From contig NZ_BCXI01000016.1 in NCBI RefSeq assembly GCF_001895025.1, forward strand, positions 62,001 to 126,000: DNA of 64,000 nucleotides, given 5' to 3'. This stretch comes from Rhodococcus zopfii NBRC 100606 = JCM 9919. GTDB lineage: Bacteria; Actinomycetota; Actinomycetes; Mycobacteriales; Mycobacteriaceae. The notes under the pieces are model-generated. The model did no database searches. It saw only the letters and a list, made by a program, of their open reading frames with translations, and was not told the origin of the DNA. Shown one piece after another: positions 43,097-51,708 of the stretch; the first letter of the stretch is position 1, and the number at the start of each line of letters is the position of its first letter. The position numbers were made by a program, and so were the translations under genes.

Positions 43097-43801
43097 ATGA
43101 GCCAGCGCGGTAGATCCCGGCCCGGCGCCCGGCGCACCCGTTCCGAGGGTGCGGTGGGTGCGCGGCGGCCCAGCCGGTCCCGGCCGGCGGGATCTACCGC
43201 ATCGCCCGACCCGGTGGCCGAGTCGGCGGGTGCGCGCCCGGCAGGGCGCGAAGACCCCGTCACCTCGGCGCCGGGGCGCGGCCGGGGTTCCGCCGATCGG
43301 GCCCGGCCCACCCGCGTCGGTGCGCCCCGAGAAACTCGCAGGACCCGCACCGAACGCACCTTCCTGGGTCTGTCCACCGGTCGCGCCGTCGTGCTCGCGC
43401 TCGTCGTGTGCGGACTGGCGTTGACCCTCGCGCTGCCGCTGCGCACGTACGTCGGCCAGCGCGCCGAAGCGGACCGCGTCGAGGCCGAGCGCATCCAGCT
43501 CGAACAGGAGATCGCCGCACTGCGGGAGCAGAAAGCACACATCGAGGACCCGGCGTGGATCCGGGCGCAGGCCCGTGAACGCCTGCGGTTCGTGATGCCC
43601 GGCGACACTCCCTACCAGGTGCAGCTTCCCGGCGACGGCCGGCGTGCCGACGAGGAGACGATCCAGGAACGCCCCTCGACCGGCGCGTGGTACAGCGACC
43701 TGTGGCGGTCGGTGTCCGAACCGCCGCCCGAACCCGAGCCCGAACCGGTGCCGCGGCAGATGCCCGTGGCGCCCCCAGAAGCAGGAGAACCGACCGGGTG
43801 A
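43097..43801 (+). CDS. FtsB/DivIC-family septum formation protein (Rv1024-like)
   Basis: This is a 234-residue single-pass membrane protein. A long Arg/Pro-rich cytoplasmic N terminus of about 90 residues, probably disordered, is followed by a helix (AVVLALVVCGLALTLALPL). A coiled coil comes next (AEADRVEAERIQLEQEIAALREQKAHIEDPAWIRAQARERL), ending in RFVMPGDTPYQVQLPG. This is the FtsB layout; the protein helps assemble the divisome outside the membrane. The final 40 residues are Pro/Glu-rich. It lies 10 bases after eno, and its stop overlaps the DUF501 start (GTGA). Confidence 0.88.
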   Translation: MSQRGRSRPGARRTRSEGAVGARRPSRSRPAGSTASPDPVAESAGARPAGREDPVTSAPGRGRGSADRARPTRVGAPRETRRTRTERTFLGLSTGRAVVLALVVCGLALTLALPLRTYVGQRAEADRVEAERIQLEQEIAALREQKAHIEDPAWIRAQARERLRFVMPGDTPYQVQLPGDGRRADEETIQERPSTGAWYSDLWRSVSEPPPEPEPEPVPRQMPVAPPEAGEPTG

Positions 43802-44325
43802 CCGATCCCGTCGCACAGTCCGACCTCGACGCCGTCGCCGCCCAGCTCGGGCGCACCCCGCGCGGCGTCCTCGCCATTGCCTACCGCTGCCCGGACGGCG
43901 CACCCGGGGTGGTCAAGACCGCACCGAAGCTGCCCGACGGAACGCCCTTCCCTACGCTGTACTACCTCACCGATCCGCGCCTGACCGCGGAGGCGAGCCG
44001 GCAGGAATCGGCCGGGGTGATGCGGGAGATGACCGAGCGTCTCGGTACCGACACCGAGATCGCCGCGGCCTACCGCCGAGCCCACGAGTCGTATCTCGCC
44101 GAGCGCGACGCGATCGAATCGCTCGGCACCGACTTCACCGGCGGCGGGATGCCGGACCGTGTCAAGTGCCTGCACGTGCTCATCGCGCATTCGCTCGCGA
44201 AGGGCCCGGGCGTCAACCCGTTCGGCGACGAGTCGGTCGCCCTGGCCGCCGACGCGGGCCTGCGCGGAACCGCGATTCCCGCGGACTGGCCCACCTATGC
44301 GGAACTGCGCGGGGCGTCCGAATGA
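43798..44325 (+). CDS. DUF501 family protein
   Basis: This 175-residue protein of unknown function is conserved in actinobacteria between ftsB and ppx. Recognisable DUF501 features are AYRCPDGAPGVVKTAPKLPDG, PFPTLYYLTDPRLTAEASR, YLAERDAI, and the conserved GGMPDRVKCLHVLIAHSLAKG with VNPFGDE. It has no membrane segment. The start is set by the GTGA overlap with ftsB and the end overlaps ppx (ATGA), so the three are co-translated. The Cys and paired His residues in the CLHVLIAH stretch could bind a metal, but that is unproven. Confidence 0.9.
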   Translation: MTDPVAQSDLDAVAAQLGRTPRGVLAIAYRCPDGAPGVVKTAPKLPDGTPFPTLYYLTDPRLTAEASRQESAGVMREMTERLGTDTEIAAAYRRAHESYLAERDAIESLGTDFTGGGMPDRVKCLHVLIAHSLAKGPGVNPFGDESVALAADAGLRGTAIPADWPTYAELRGASE

Positions 44326-45272
44326 GCCGTGTCGCCGCGATCGACTGCGGGACCAACTCGATCCGCCTGCTGATCGCCGACATCGGAACCGACGGCCGCC
44401 TCACCGACGTGACCCGGCTGATGCGGGTCGTGCGGCTCGGGCAGGGGGTCGACGCCACCGGCCGGCTCGCTCCCGAAGCCATCGAACGCACCCGCGTCGC
44501 GCTGACCGAGTACGCCGATCTCATCCGGGAGACCGGGGCGAGCGCGGTGCGGATGGTTGCCACGTCCGCGACCCGTGACGCCGGCAACCGTGAGGACTTC
44601 TTCTCGATGACCCGCGAGGTGCTCGGCGCGGTGATCCCCGGCGCGGAGGCCGAGGTGATCTCCGGCGACGAGGAAGCGCGCCTGTCGTTCACCGGTGCGG
44701 TCGGCGAACTCGACTCGGCGCGTGGGCCTTTCGTCGTCGTCGATCTCGGTGGCGGCTCGACCGAGATTGTGCTCGGCGACGCTTCCGGGGTGCATTCCGC
44801 GTACTCCACGGACATCGGATGTGTGCGGCTCACCGAGCGGTGCCTGCACGACGATCCGCCCACCGCGGATCAGATCGCCGAGGCCCGTTCCGTCGCGCGC
44901 GAGAAGATCGGGGAGGCGCTCGCGCACGTGCCGGTCGAGCAGGCCCGGACCTGGGTCGGTGTCGCAGGCACGATGACCACGCTGTCGGCGATCGCCCACG
45001 ACCTCGCCGAATACGACCCCGAGAAGGTGCACCTGTCGAACGTCGGGTTCGACCGGCTCCGGCAGGTGTGCGCCACGCTGCTCGGACAGACCCACGACGA
45101 GCGCGCCGCCTACGGTCCGATGCACCCCGGCCGGGTCGACGTGATCGGTGGGGGAGCGATCGTCACGACGGTGCTCGCCGACGAGTTCGGTGCGCGCGCC
45201 GGGATCTCGGAGTTGATCGTCAGCGAGCACGACATCCTCGACGGCATCGCGATGTCCGTTCCGGTTCGGTGA
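44322..45272 (+). CDS. Exopolyphosphatase/pppGpp phosphohydrolase (Ppx/GppA family, Rv1026-like)
   Basis: This is a 316-residue ASKHA-fold enzyme. The phosphate-1 loop is AAIDCGTNSIRLLIADI, VRMVATSATRDAGNREDF follows, and the phosphate-2 loop is FVVVDLGGGSTEIVLG. It also has the GVAGTMTTLSAIAH block and the C-terminal RVDVIGGGAIV. It hydrolyses terminal phosphates of polyphosphate or pppGpp. The length is that of the short single-domain mycobacterial type. A 20-bp hairpin starts immediately after the stop codon. Confidence 0.92.
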   Translation: MSRVAAIDCGTNSIRLLIADIGTDGRLTDVTRLMRVVRLGQGVDATGRLAPEAIERTRVALTEYADLIRETGASAVRMVATSATRDAGNREDFFSMTREVLGAVIPGAEAEVISGDEEARLSFTGAVGELDSARGPFVVVDLGGGSTEIVLGDASGVHSAYSTDIGCVRLTERCLHDDPPTADQIAEARSVAREKIGEALAHVPVEQARTWVGVAGTMTTLSAIAHDLAEYDPEKVHLSNVGFDRLRQVCATLLGQTHDERAAYGPMHPGRVDVIGGGAIVTTVLADEFGARAGISELIVSEHDILDGIAMSVPVR

Positions 45273-45325
45273 CCGGGAGGTTGTGTGCGCTTCCGGCCGG
45301 AGAAGGCGCGCACAACCTCCCGGTC
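45271..45325 (+). terminator. Hairpin terminator after ppx
   Basis: The arms 45271-45290 and 45306-45325 pair over 20 positions with one G-T pair, around a 15-base loop. The stem begins inside the ppx stop codon. No T-tract follows, as is usual in actinobacteria. It separates the eno-ppx block from the tRNA gene. Confidence 0.8.
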
Positions 45326-45366
45326 GACTGCGTCTCCCCGAACGCGCCGGTTAGGGTAGGACGCAC

Positions 45367-45443
45367 GCCCCCATAGCCCAATTGGCAGAGGCAGCGGACT
45401 TAAAATCCGCCGAGTGTCGGTTCGAGTCCGACTGGGGGCACCA
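45367..45443 (+). tRNA. tRNA with anticodon TAA (Leu codon UUA), short variable loop
   Basis: The 77-base gene folds as a cloverleaf. The acceptor stem GCCCCCA pairs with TGGGGGC; the anticodon stem is GCGGA/TCCGC with loop CTTAAAA, giving anticodon TAA (45401-45403). The T-arm is GTCGG/CCGAC with loop TTCGAGT, and the discriminator A plus CCA are encoded. The variable loop is only five bases (45411-45415), whereas bacterial leucine tRNAs normally have a long variable arm. A TAGGGT -10-like box lies at 45352-45357. Confidence 0.9.
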
Positions 45444-45625
45444 TGTCGACAGCGCCTCGCCGGGGTGGTGGAAGCGTTGTGCGCGTGACACTTCGCGGAT
45501 GTGCGGCCCTTCTGCGTTCGGGTCTGTGCCTGGCCGATGTGGCGAATCCGGTCCCGACCTGTTGCCTCCCGTGTGCATAGTGGGACCGAGGCAGTTTCGT
45601 GCTCGAGCAGTGTGGAGGACGCGCC

Positions 45626-46099
45626 ATGGGAAGGTGGAAAGTGTGTGCGCTCGCTTGCGCGGTGGTGCTGGCGACGGGTGTCGCGGTGGGGGCATGCGGC
45701 GCCGGCGACTCGGGCTCGGGTGAATCGCAGCAGACGACCGTGTCGTCGACGACGACCCAGGTGGCCGAGTTGTCTGCCTCTGGAACCGGCGAGCCGGACA
45801 CCGGCACGCAGCCGACGTTCCCTGCAGAGTCCGTCGGTGGGATCGCGGTCTATCAGCCGTCCACCGAGATCAGCCGAGCACTCGGTTCGGCGGTGCTGAC
45901 GACATCCGATCCCCTCGAAAAGGTGAGCGACTTCTATGTCGGCTCCGTCGACCGTGAGGGCTGGCAGAGCGTGTCCCGAAGCATCACGCCCCACAGCACC
46001 AGCTTGACGGTGCGTAAGGACGGCAAGGGCGCTTCGATTTCCGTCTCCATGGGCGGTGACGGCACGCTGATTTCGATCAGCACCTACCCGTCGCCTTAG
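45626..46099 (+). CDS. Small lipoprotein of unknown function
   Basis: This 157-residue protein has a signal peptide (VCALACAVVLATGVAVGAC) ending in a lipobox Cys at about residue 24. A Ser/Thr-rich linker and a domain of about 85 residues follow (IAVYQPSTEISRALGSAVLTTSDPLEKVSDFYVGSV, then TPHSTSLTVRKDG). The compact domain resembles substrates seen in small mycobacterial secreted proteins, but I do not recognise a family. ATG 45626 has GGAGG seven bases upstream. It lies alone between the tRNA and the FHA operon. Confidence 0.75.
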   Translation: MGRWKVCALACAVVLATGVAVGACGAGDSGSGESQQTTVSSTTTQVAELSASGTGEPDTGTQPTFPAESVGGIAVYQPSTEISRALGSAVLTTSDPLEKVSDFYVGSVDREGWQSVSRSITPHSTSLTVRKDGKGASISVSMGGDGTLISISTYPSP

Positions 46100-46175
46100 C
46101 CGCGACGGTGATTCGAAGGACTACGAAAGTCTCTGTCTCTCAAATCGATAGGACTCGGCTGTGGAAGGCGGTTGC

Positions 46176-46550
46176 TCACAGTCCGAGCGCATGCAGGACG
46201 GGGGACCCCGGCGCGCCCAGCCATCCGGCGAGTGCGACCAGCGGGCGATGAACGGCGGAACCCGCTCCTGCGATCGCAGTGACTGTCTGCGCAATGTGCG
46301 TCAGCCGGGACGCGACGTGCTCGCGATCGGGGGTGCCCTGCTTCAGTTCCCGCTCGATCTCGTCGACGTCGCGTGCGCTCTCGCCGAGCCCCAGCCCGCG
46401 CAATGCACGGGCGAGTTCGCCGGCGGAGACGATCGCCGCCGCGTCGGTGAACGAAACACGCTGGCCGCCATGGGTCGTCTGGCTTCCCGCGACGTTGTTG
46501 ATCGCTTCATGTTGTGAGCCGATGTTGAAAACCACGATGGCTCCCTTCAT
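46176..46550 (-). CDS. Small hypothetical protein coupled to the FHA protein
   Basis: This 124-residue protein of unknown family begins with a Gly/Gln/Asn/His-rich stretch (FNIGSQHEAINNVAGSQT then THGGQ), predicted strand-forming. The rest is helical and charged (VSAGELARALRGLGLGESARDVDEIERELKQG) with a hydrophobic C terminus. Its ATG overlaps the FHA stop codon (ATGA), so it is made with that membrane protein. The N-terminal motif resembles short self-association motifs found in bacterial signalling proteins, but this is only an impression. Confidence 0.65.
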   Translation of the reverse strand: MKGAIVVFNIGSQHEAINNVAGSQTTHGGQRVSFTDAAAIVSAGELARALRGLGLGESARDVDEIERELKQGTPDREHVASRLTHIAQTVTAIAGAGSAVHRPLVALAGWLGAPGSPVLHALGL

Positions 46551-47284
46551 CTCGACGTGGGTGTGTTCCACGGATAGCGCGGGTCGGTGTCGACCCGGCG
46601 CACATGAGCGGCCGCGATGATCCACAGGAACGACCCGAGAATCAGCACGAAGTGGCCGACGAACCCGATCATGAAGAAGAGCGTTCCGACCGGCCCGAGA
46701 ACGGTGTGCGGTCCGAACGCCGGGAAGTCGCCCGGCGCCGCGCCCGCCGTCGACGAGGCACCGGGCGCGTCCGTGCCGTCTGCGAGTAGCCAGGTGCACC
46801 CGGATGCTCCTGCGAGCACCATCGCGAATCCCACCCAGAACACGAACCGGGCCCACGCCCTCGACGCGGTGACTTCGCGCAGGAACGCCGCGCGCTGCTG
46901 GGCGTCACTGTCGTTCCCGTCGTCGTCGAAGCCGACAGGTGGAGGTCGCGGATGCGCGCCGATCCGGGGGAGCGCTGCGTCGATCTGTTCCATTCGGACC
47001 TCGACACGGCCGAACCTGACGATGTCACCGTCGTGCACTTCGCGGGCCCCGCGCAGACGCTCGCCGCGGACCCAGGTCCCGTGGGAGGACCCCAGATCCT
47101 CGACGACGACCCGGTCGCCGAAACGGTCTATCGTGGCGTGACGCGCGCTGACCCGATGATCGTCGATGTGCAGATCGGCGCACCCGTCGCATCCGAGGAC
47201 CTGCCGTCCCGGCCCGACGCGCAGGACGGTTCCGGAGAGAGCCGGCGGTCCGACGATCGTCATCGACAACGGTTCCGTATCCAT
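46547..47284 (-). CDS. FHA-domain membrane protein
   Basis: The 245-residue protein has a forkhead-associated domain at about 15-95, with LGCDGCADLHIDDHRVSARHATI (R-x-S-x-x-H) and VVVEDLGSSHGTWVRGERL, which bind phosphothreonine. Two membrane helices follow (about 150-170 and 200-235: VFWVGFAMVLAGASGCTWLLA; LFFMIGFVGHFVLILGSFLWII). FHA proteins are partners of Ser/Thr kinases, and a PknK-like kinase lies 9 kb away. The start is taken as ATG 47284 (MDTEPLSM); 47263 (MTIVGPP) is possible. It is coupled to the small downstream gene. Confidence 0.78.
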   Translation of the reverse strand: MDTEPLSMTIVGPPALSGTVLRVGPGRQVLGCDGCADLHIDDHRVSARHATIDRFGDRVVVEDLGSSHGTWVRGERLRGAREVHDGDIVRFGRVEVRMEQIDAALPRIGAHPRPPPVGFDDDGNDSDAQQRAAFLREVTASRAWARFVFWVGFAMVLAGASGCTWLLADGTDAPGASSTAGAAPGDFPAFGPHTVLGPVGTLFFMIGFVGHFVLILGSFLWIIAAAHVRRVDTDPRYPWNTPTSR

Positions 47285-47397
47285 GCCGGAAGCCTGGCAG
47301 CGGTGGAATCCGAGCACACGAGTACGCGGCTACCCGAATCTGCACGACCGTCGGTACCGGCGGCGAGTATCGCCGCGAGATCCGGTGTACCCCGGGG

Positions 47398-47577
47398 TCA
47401 CTGCCGGTCTGGACCGGCGAGCTGCTGCCACCGGCCGTCCACCTGCTCCTCGAGGATCCACGGCCCCAGCTCCGACCGAGGGTGGGTCGTCGCCCACGCG
47501 TGGGCTTCGTCGGCGGTGCGGAACGGCTGCTCGTCGATGACGCCGCCGTCCTCGTCGACCATTCGGAAATGCTTCAT
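47398..47577 (-). CDS. Small hypothetical protein (59 aa)
   Basis: The 59-residue protein MKHFRMVDEDGGVIDEQPF... ends in EEQVDGRWQQLAGPDRQ and contains the block FRTADEAHAWATTHPRSELGPW. It reads like a small single-domain protein in which a strand pair precedes a helix. I know no function for it. ATG 47577 has GGGGA five bases upstream, and codon use is normal for the genome. It is separate from the FHA gene (113 bases, nothing recognised between them). Confidence 0.55.
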   Translation of the reverse strand: MKHFRMVDEDGGVIDEQPFRTADEAHAWATTHPRSELGPWILEEQVDGRWQQLAGPDRQ

Positions 47578-48075
47578 GTGGTCCCCCGAACTCGGGTCGT
47601 CGTGGTTCGACGGTACCCGACACGGCACCGGTCCCGGGCCCCGGCGAATGCGTGGTCGGATACACGTGACTGCGCCTCGCGTGCATTCGGGCTTCACATG
47701 CAGGAGTACGTCTCGGACAACGCACATCTCGTGACCGGAGAGGACGCGGTGGTACCCGCGAGCGTCCGCTCGATTCCCGGCGTGCGGTGGGCCGACGCCC
47801 ACCTGCGGGTTTTCAAGATCGTACCGGTGCTGCTGTTGGGGGCGTGTCGATTTGGCGCTTCGCCAGGGTGTGCAGGACGAGTTCGTCCCTGATCGTGATC
47901 GCCGTGGACGGCACGGAGCGTCACGGCAACATGGGGAGCGGCGACGGGTTCGACCGGCGAGCAACGTGGAACAGGTGGTGTGGGAAGGTGTTTCGTCCGG
48001 CGAGTGGTCGTCGCCGATCGAATCTCGCAGTCTTCTCAGCCGTATGCGTACGCGTGACGGATATGCTGAACGCCC
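47578..48075. other. Gene-poor 500-base stretch
   Basis: I see no convincing gene here. Short open frames on both strands lack ribosome binding sites and recognisable protein features. One plus-strand frame from about 47698 (MQEYVSDNAHLV...) has a plausible composition but no start signal and no family. It may hold a decayed gene or long upstream control regions. Confidence 0.5.
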
Positions 48076-48213
48076 TCAGGGGCGTGACGAAAACAACCCG
48101 TCGTAGTTCGGGGCGCCCTGCGGCTGCGGCTGCGGGTTCTCGGGCAGCTGTTCGTCGTCCGGGTTGCTCGGCTGCAGGAACAGCGGACCGGAGAATTCGG
48201 TGTCGTTGCTCAT
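48076..48213 (-). CDS. 45-residue Pro/Gln-rich small protein
   Basis: This very short gene begins MSNDTEFSGPLFLQPSNPDD, continues with a PENPQPQPQG stretch and ends NYDGLFSSRP. AAGGA lies four bases before ATG 48213. The sequence is acidic, has no Cys and no membrane segment, and is probably disordered. No modifying enzyme lies beside it, so a ribosomal-peptide precursor is not supported. Function unknown. Confidence 0.5.
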   Translation of the reverse strand: MSNDTEFSGPLFLQPSNPDDEQLPENPQPQPQGAPNYDGLFSSRP

Positions 48214-48454
48214 AGCGTCCTTCTTTCGGGTGCGGCGCGGTACAACGGCGATCGCGGAGTCGAGAAAGATCCGCAACCGGGGTGGAGACGTGCGAGGTGG
48301 TTCTTGGATGGTCGCGTGCTCGGATGGTGATTGTGAACCATGGGAGCGCGTCCGACCTCGGGCAGTCGATGCGATCTGCTCGATGTGCCCACACTACACG
48401 TTCCGCCGATTCACACCAGAGCGACACGAGACCGAACGCGTCGAGTTCCCGCCC

Positions 48455-48466
48455 TAGACTCCTCCG
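48455..48466 (+). promoter_or_regulatory. Leaderless promoter of the SulP gene
   Basis: TAGACT at 48455-48460 is a good -10 box. The GTG start of the transporter follows after six bases (48467), and there is no ribosome binding site. The transcript should begin at or next to the start codon. Confidence 0.6.
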
Positions 48467-49927
48467 GTGCAAACCGTGTTCGAAACCCTGCGATCCCCCC
48501 GGCTCCTGACCACCGAGATCCTCGCCGGCCTGGTCACCTCCCTGGCCCTGATCCCCGAGGTCGTCTCGTTCGCCGTGATCGCCGGCGTCGACCCGAAGGT
48601 CGCGCTGTACACCTCGTGCATCATGGCGATGACGATCGCGTTCGTCGGTGGCCGCCCGGCGATGGTGTCGGCCGCGGCGGGCGCGACCGCGCTGGTGATC
48701 GCCCCGCTCGTCGCGTCGCACGGGCTCGACTACCTCATCGCCGCGGTGTGGCTGGCTGGTGCCCTGCAGATCGTGCTGGCCGTCGCGGGCGTCGCGAAGC
48801 TCATGAGGTTCATTCCGCGGTCGGTGATGATCGGCTTCGTCAACGCGCTGGCGATCCTCATCTTCACCGCGCAACTGCGGCACCTGTTCGACGTGCCGTG
48901 GGCGGTGTATCCGCTCGTCGCCGCCGGCATCGCGATGATCGTGTTCATCCCCAAGCTCACCACCGCGGTACCCGCCGCGCTGATCGCGATCGTCGTGCTC
49001 ACCGGCATCGTGGTGCTGTTCGGTCTGGACGTGCCCGACGTCGCGGACCAGGGCGACCTTCCCGGCGGCTTCCCGACGTGGATGATCCCCGACGTGCCGT
49101 TGACCGCCGAGACGCTGCGGATCATCGCCCCGTATGCGGTCGGGCTCGCGCTCGTCGGCCTCATGGAATCGCTGATGACCGCGAAGCTCGTCGACGACCT
49201 GACCGACAGTCACTCCGACAAGACCCGCGAAGCGTGGGGGCAGGGTGTCGCGAACTGGGCAGGTGCGCTTTTCGGTGGCATGGGCGGCTGCGCGATGATC
49301 GGCCAGACGATGATCAACGTCAGGGAAGGTCGCGCACGGACCCGCATCTCGACGTTCTTGGCCGGACTGTTCCTGCTGGTGCTGTGTGTGGCGGTCGGTG
49401 AGATCGTCGGGGCGATCCCGATGGCCGCGCTCGTCGCGGTGATGCTGGTGATCGCGGTGACCACCCTCGACTGGCACAGCGTCGCCCCGCGGACCCTGAA
49501 ACTGATGCCGCTCAGCGAAACCCTCGTCATGCTGGTGACCGTGGTGGTGACGCTGCTCACCGACAACCTCGCGATCGGTGTGGTCTCAGGCGTGCTGACC
49601 GCGATGGTCGCGTTCGCGCGCCGGGTGGCGCACATGACCCGGGTGCACACGACGGACACGGACGGTGTCCGTACCTATCGGGTTTCGGGCGAGCTGTTCT
49701 GGGCGTCGAGCAACGATCTGGTGTACCGGTTCGACTACGCGGGCGACCCCGACCGCGTGGTGATCGACCTCACCGACGCCGAGGTGTGGGATGCCTCGAC
49801 CGTCGCGACCTTCGATTCTGTACTGCACAAGTACGCGGAGCGGGGCAAGAGCGCCGAGATCGTCGGTCTGGACGGCGCGAGCCTTCGTCGTCTCGAACAG
49901 CTGTCGGGGAAGCTCGCCGCGACCTGA
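48467..49927 (+). CDS. SulP-family anion transporter with STAS domain
   Basis: This 486-residue protein has about 12 membrane helices (LLTTEILAGLVTSLALIPEVVSFAVIAGV carries the SulP N-terminal pattern, and LFGGMGGCAMIGQTMINVREG is also typical). A cytosolic C-terminal STAS domain spans about 395-480 (VIDLTDAEVWDASTVATFDSVL). SulP proteins carry sulfate, bicarbonate or other anions; the substrate cannot be read here. The length is somewhat short for the family (often 550), with a compact STAS domain. It appears to be transcribed without a leader. It stands alone between unrelated genes. Confidence 0.88.
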   Translation: MQTVFETLRSPRLLTTEILAGLVTSLALIPEVVSFAVIAGVDPKVALYTSCIMAMTIAFVGGRPAMVSAAAGATALVIAPLVASHGLDYLIAAVWLAGALQIVLAVAGVAKLMRFIPRSVMIGFVNALAILIFTAQLRHLFDVPWAVYPLVAAGIAMIVFIPKLTTAVPAALIAIVVLTGIVVLFGLDVPDVADQGDLPGGFPTWMIPDVPLTAETLRIIAPYAVGLALVGLMESLMTAKLVDDLTDSHSDKTREAWGQGVANWAGALFGGMGGCAMIGQTMINVREGRARTRISTFLAGLFLLVLCVAVGEIVGAIPMAALVAVMLVIAVTTLDWHSVAPRTLKLMPLSETLVMLVTVVVTLLTDNLAIGVVSGVLTAMVAFARRVAHMTRVHTTDTDGVRTYRVSGELFWASSNDLVYRFDYAGDPDRVVIDLTDAEVWDASTVATFDSVLHKYAERGKSAEIVGLDGASLRRLEQLSGKLAAT

Positions 49928-50020
49928 CGGGCAGATGAGGCGCCGTCGCACTCTTGTTCGGCGCGTTCGCGGCGAGCTACCGTTGACGGGCCTGCGAGTG
50001 CGTCGAACCGGAGGTCGATC

Positions 50021-51424
50021 ATGAAGGTCGGCAGAGTGATCCTGCTCGTGGTGGGCGTCCTGATGTCGATGCTCGGCCTGGCGTTGCTCACCGCCGCCGG
50101 ATTCCTCGGCTGGGCGTACGCCTTCCAGCGCGACAACGGCTACTTCACGACGCCGACGGAACGGTACCGGACCGACACCGCGGCCCTGGTGTCCGAAAAC
50201 ATCGATCTGGTCGTGGACGAGAACATGCCTGGGGGGTTCGGGCCGGACGATCTCGGCCGGATCATGCTGCGCGGCACTGCGGCCGACCCCGGTGGGGAGG
50301 TGTTCCTCGGCATCGGGCTGCAGGCCGACGTCGACGACTACCTCGCCGGGGTCGCGCACACGGAGCTCGACGACCTCGACTTCTTTCCGTTCCGGCCGGG
50401 CTACCGGCAGATCCCCGGTACCGGGCAGCTCGCCCCGCCGGGGGATCAGACGTTCTGGTCGGCGTCGGCCTCGGGACCCGGCACGCAGGAACTTCAATGG
50501 GACTTCCAGGACGGCAACTGGACGATCGTGGTGATGAACCCGGACGGCGCTCCCGGAGTCCGTGCGGACCTCGCTGCGGGAGTGAATCTTCCGATCCTCG
50601 GTTCGCTCGCGCTGTGGTGTCTGATCGGCGCGCTGGTGCTGCTGGTGATCGGTGTGCCCCTGCTCGTGCTGGGCGCGGTCGGCCTGGGGAAGCACCTGCC
50701 GCCGCCGGCACATGCGCCGCCTCCCGCGGCGGCCGTGGTGGGTCCGTATCCGGTGACGGTGCGCGGCGATCTCGACGCGCCGTCGCGGTGGTTGTGGCTC
50801 GTCAAGTGGCTGTTGGCGATCCCGCATTTCATCGTGTTGTTCTTCCTCGCGATCGCGCACTTCGTGACCACCGTGATCGCGGGTTTCGCGATCCTTTTCA
50901 CGGGCCGGTACCCGCGTGCCCTGTTCGACTTCAACGTCGGGGTGATGCGCTGGTGGTGGCGGGTGTCGTTCTACACCTATTCCGCGCTGGGCACCGACCG
51001 GTATCCGCCGTTCACCCTGCACCGCACGGACTATCCGGCCGACTTCGACGTCGACTATCCCGAGCGGCTCTCACGCGGTCTGGTGCTGGTCAAGTGGTGG
51101 CTGCTGGCCATCCCGCACTACCTGATCCTCACCGTGCTCGTCGTGGGCGGATCGACGTGGGTTGCGAGCGGCGACCTGGAAGGCCCGGCCGTGAACTACT
51201 CCTGGTCGCTGCTGGGGATCCTGGTGCTGGTCGCGGCGATCGCGCTGCTGTTCACCGGCCGCTACCCGCGGGGTCTGTTCGACCTGGTGGTGGGGATCAA
51301 CCGCTGGGCGTTCCGGGTGTGGGCGTACGCGGCGTTGATGCGCGACGAATACCCGCCCTTCCGGCTCGACCAGGGGCCGCGCGATCACGCGGCCCCCGAG
51401 CCGGAGCATCCGGTCACTTCTTGA
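50021..51424 (+). CDS. DUF4389 membrane protein with two DUF4389 repeats
   Basis: This 467-residue protein begins with one membrane helix and an external domain of about 150 residues ([27 protein letters not shown]-like core). A helix at about 200-220 follows, then two copies of the DUF4389 unit. Each copy has the [15 protein letters not shown] or [15 protein letters not shown] stretch followed by [28 protein letters not shown] motifs and TDRYPPF or RDEYPPF. Function is unknown; the family is common in actinobacterial envelopes. GGAGG stands six bases before ATG 50021. It overlaps the converging csbD by 11 bases. Confidence 0.85.
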   Translation: MKVGRVILLVVGVLMSMLGLALLTAAGFLGWAYAFQRDNGYFTTPTERYRTDTAALVSENIDLVVDENMPGGFGPDDLGRIMLRGTAADPGGEVFLGIGLQADVDDYLAGVAHTELDDLDFFPFRPGYRQIPGTGQLAPPGDQTFWSASASGPGTQELQWDFQDGNWTIVVMNPDGAPGVRADLAAGVNLPILGSLALWCLIGALVLLVIGVPLLVLGAVGLGKHLPPPAHAPPPAAAVVGPYPVTVRGDLDAPSRWLWLVKWLLAIPHFIVLFFLAIAHFVTTVIAGFAILFTGRYPRALFDFNVGVMRWWWRVSFYTYSALGTDRYPPFTLHRTDYPADFDVDYPERLSRGLVLVKWWLLAIPHYLILTVLVVGGSTWVASGDLEGPAVNYSWSLLGILVLVAAIALLFTGRYPRGLFDLVVGINRWAFRVWAYAALMRDEYPPFRLDQGPRDHAAPEPEHPVTS

Positions 51425-51611
51425 ACGAGTCCTTCACGTCCTCCACGGCGTCGGTCACCTTGTCGCCGGCCTTCTTCAGGCCGCTCGACGCCTGGTCGTT
51501 CTTGCCCTCGTCTTCGAGAGAACGGTCACCGGTCGCCTTGCCGGTGTGCTCCTTCGCCTTGCCCGCGAGTTCTTCGCCCTTGTGCTTCGCCTTGTCGATG
51601 AAGTCGGCCAC
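51414..51611 (-). CDS. CsbD-family stress protein
   Basis: The small helical protein has 65 residues, Lys/Glu/Asp-rich, with the family blocks [24 protein letters not shown] and [21 protein letters not shown]. CsbD is a general-stress protein under the alternative sigma factor in firmicutes and actinobacteria; its biochemical role is not clear. The GTG at 51611 has GAGGAGG four bases upstream. A textbook SigB/SigF-type promoter lies at 51661-51685, 50 bases upstream, which supports stress control. Confidence 0.88.
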   Translation of the reverse strand: MADFIDKAKHKGEELAGKAKEHTGKATGDRSLEDEGKNDQASSGLKKAGDKVTDAVEDVKDSFKK

Positions 51612-51660
51612 GAGTCCTCCTCGGATTGTGATCACCGGGTTGTGATCGCTCGGTTACGAC

Positions 51661-51685
51661 ATACCCCGGTCGTCCGCAGCGAAAC
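51661..51685 (-). promoter_or_regulatory. Stress-sigma (SigB/SigF-type) promoter of csbD
   Basis: On the minus strand GTTT (51685-51682), 15 bases and GGGTAT (51666-51661) match the SigB/SigF consensus GTTT-N15-17-GGGTAT exactly. Between it and the gene lies an eight-base direct repeat, TTGTGATC (51626-51633 and 51640-51647 on the plus strand), of unknown role. Confidence 0.75.
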
Positions 51686-51708
51686 GTGGGACGTCCCGCC
51701 GGAGGCGC

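Noticed and set aside
48076-48213. Ribosomally made modified peptide precursor
   Set aside because: No Cys, no typical leader motif and no modifying enzyme, transporter or protease beside it.
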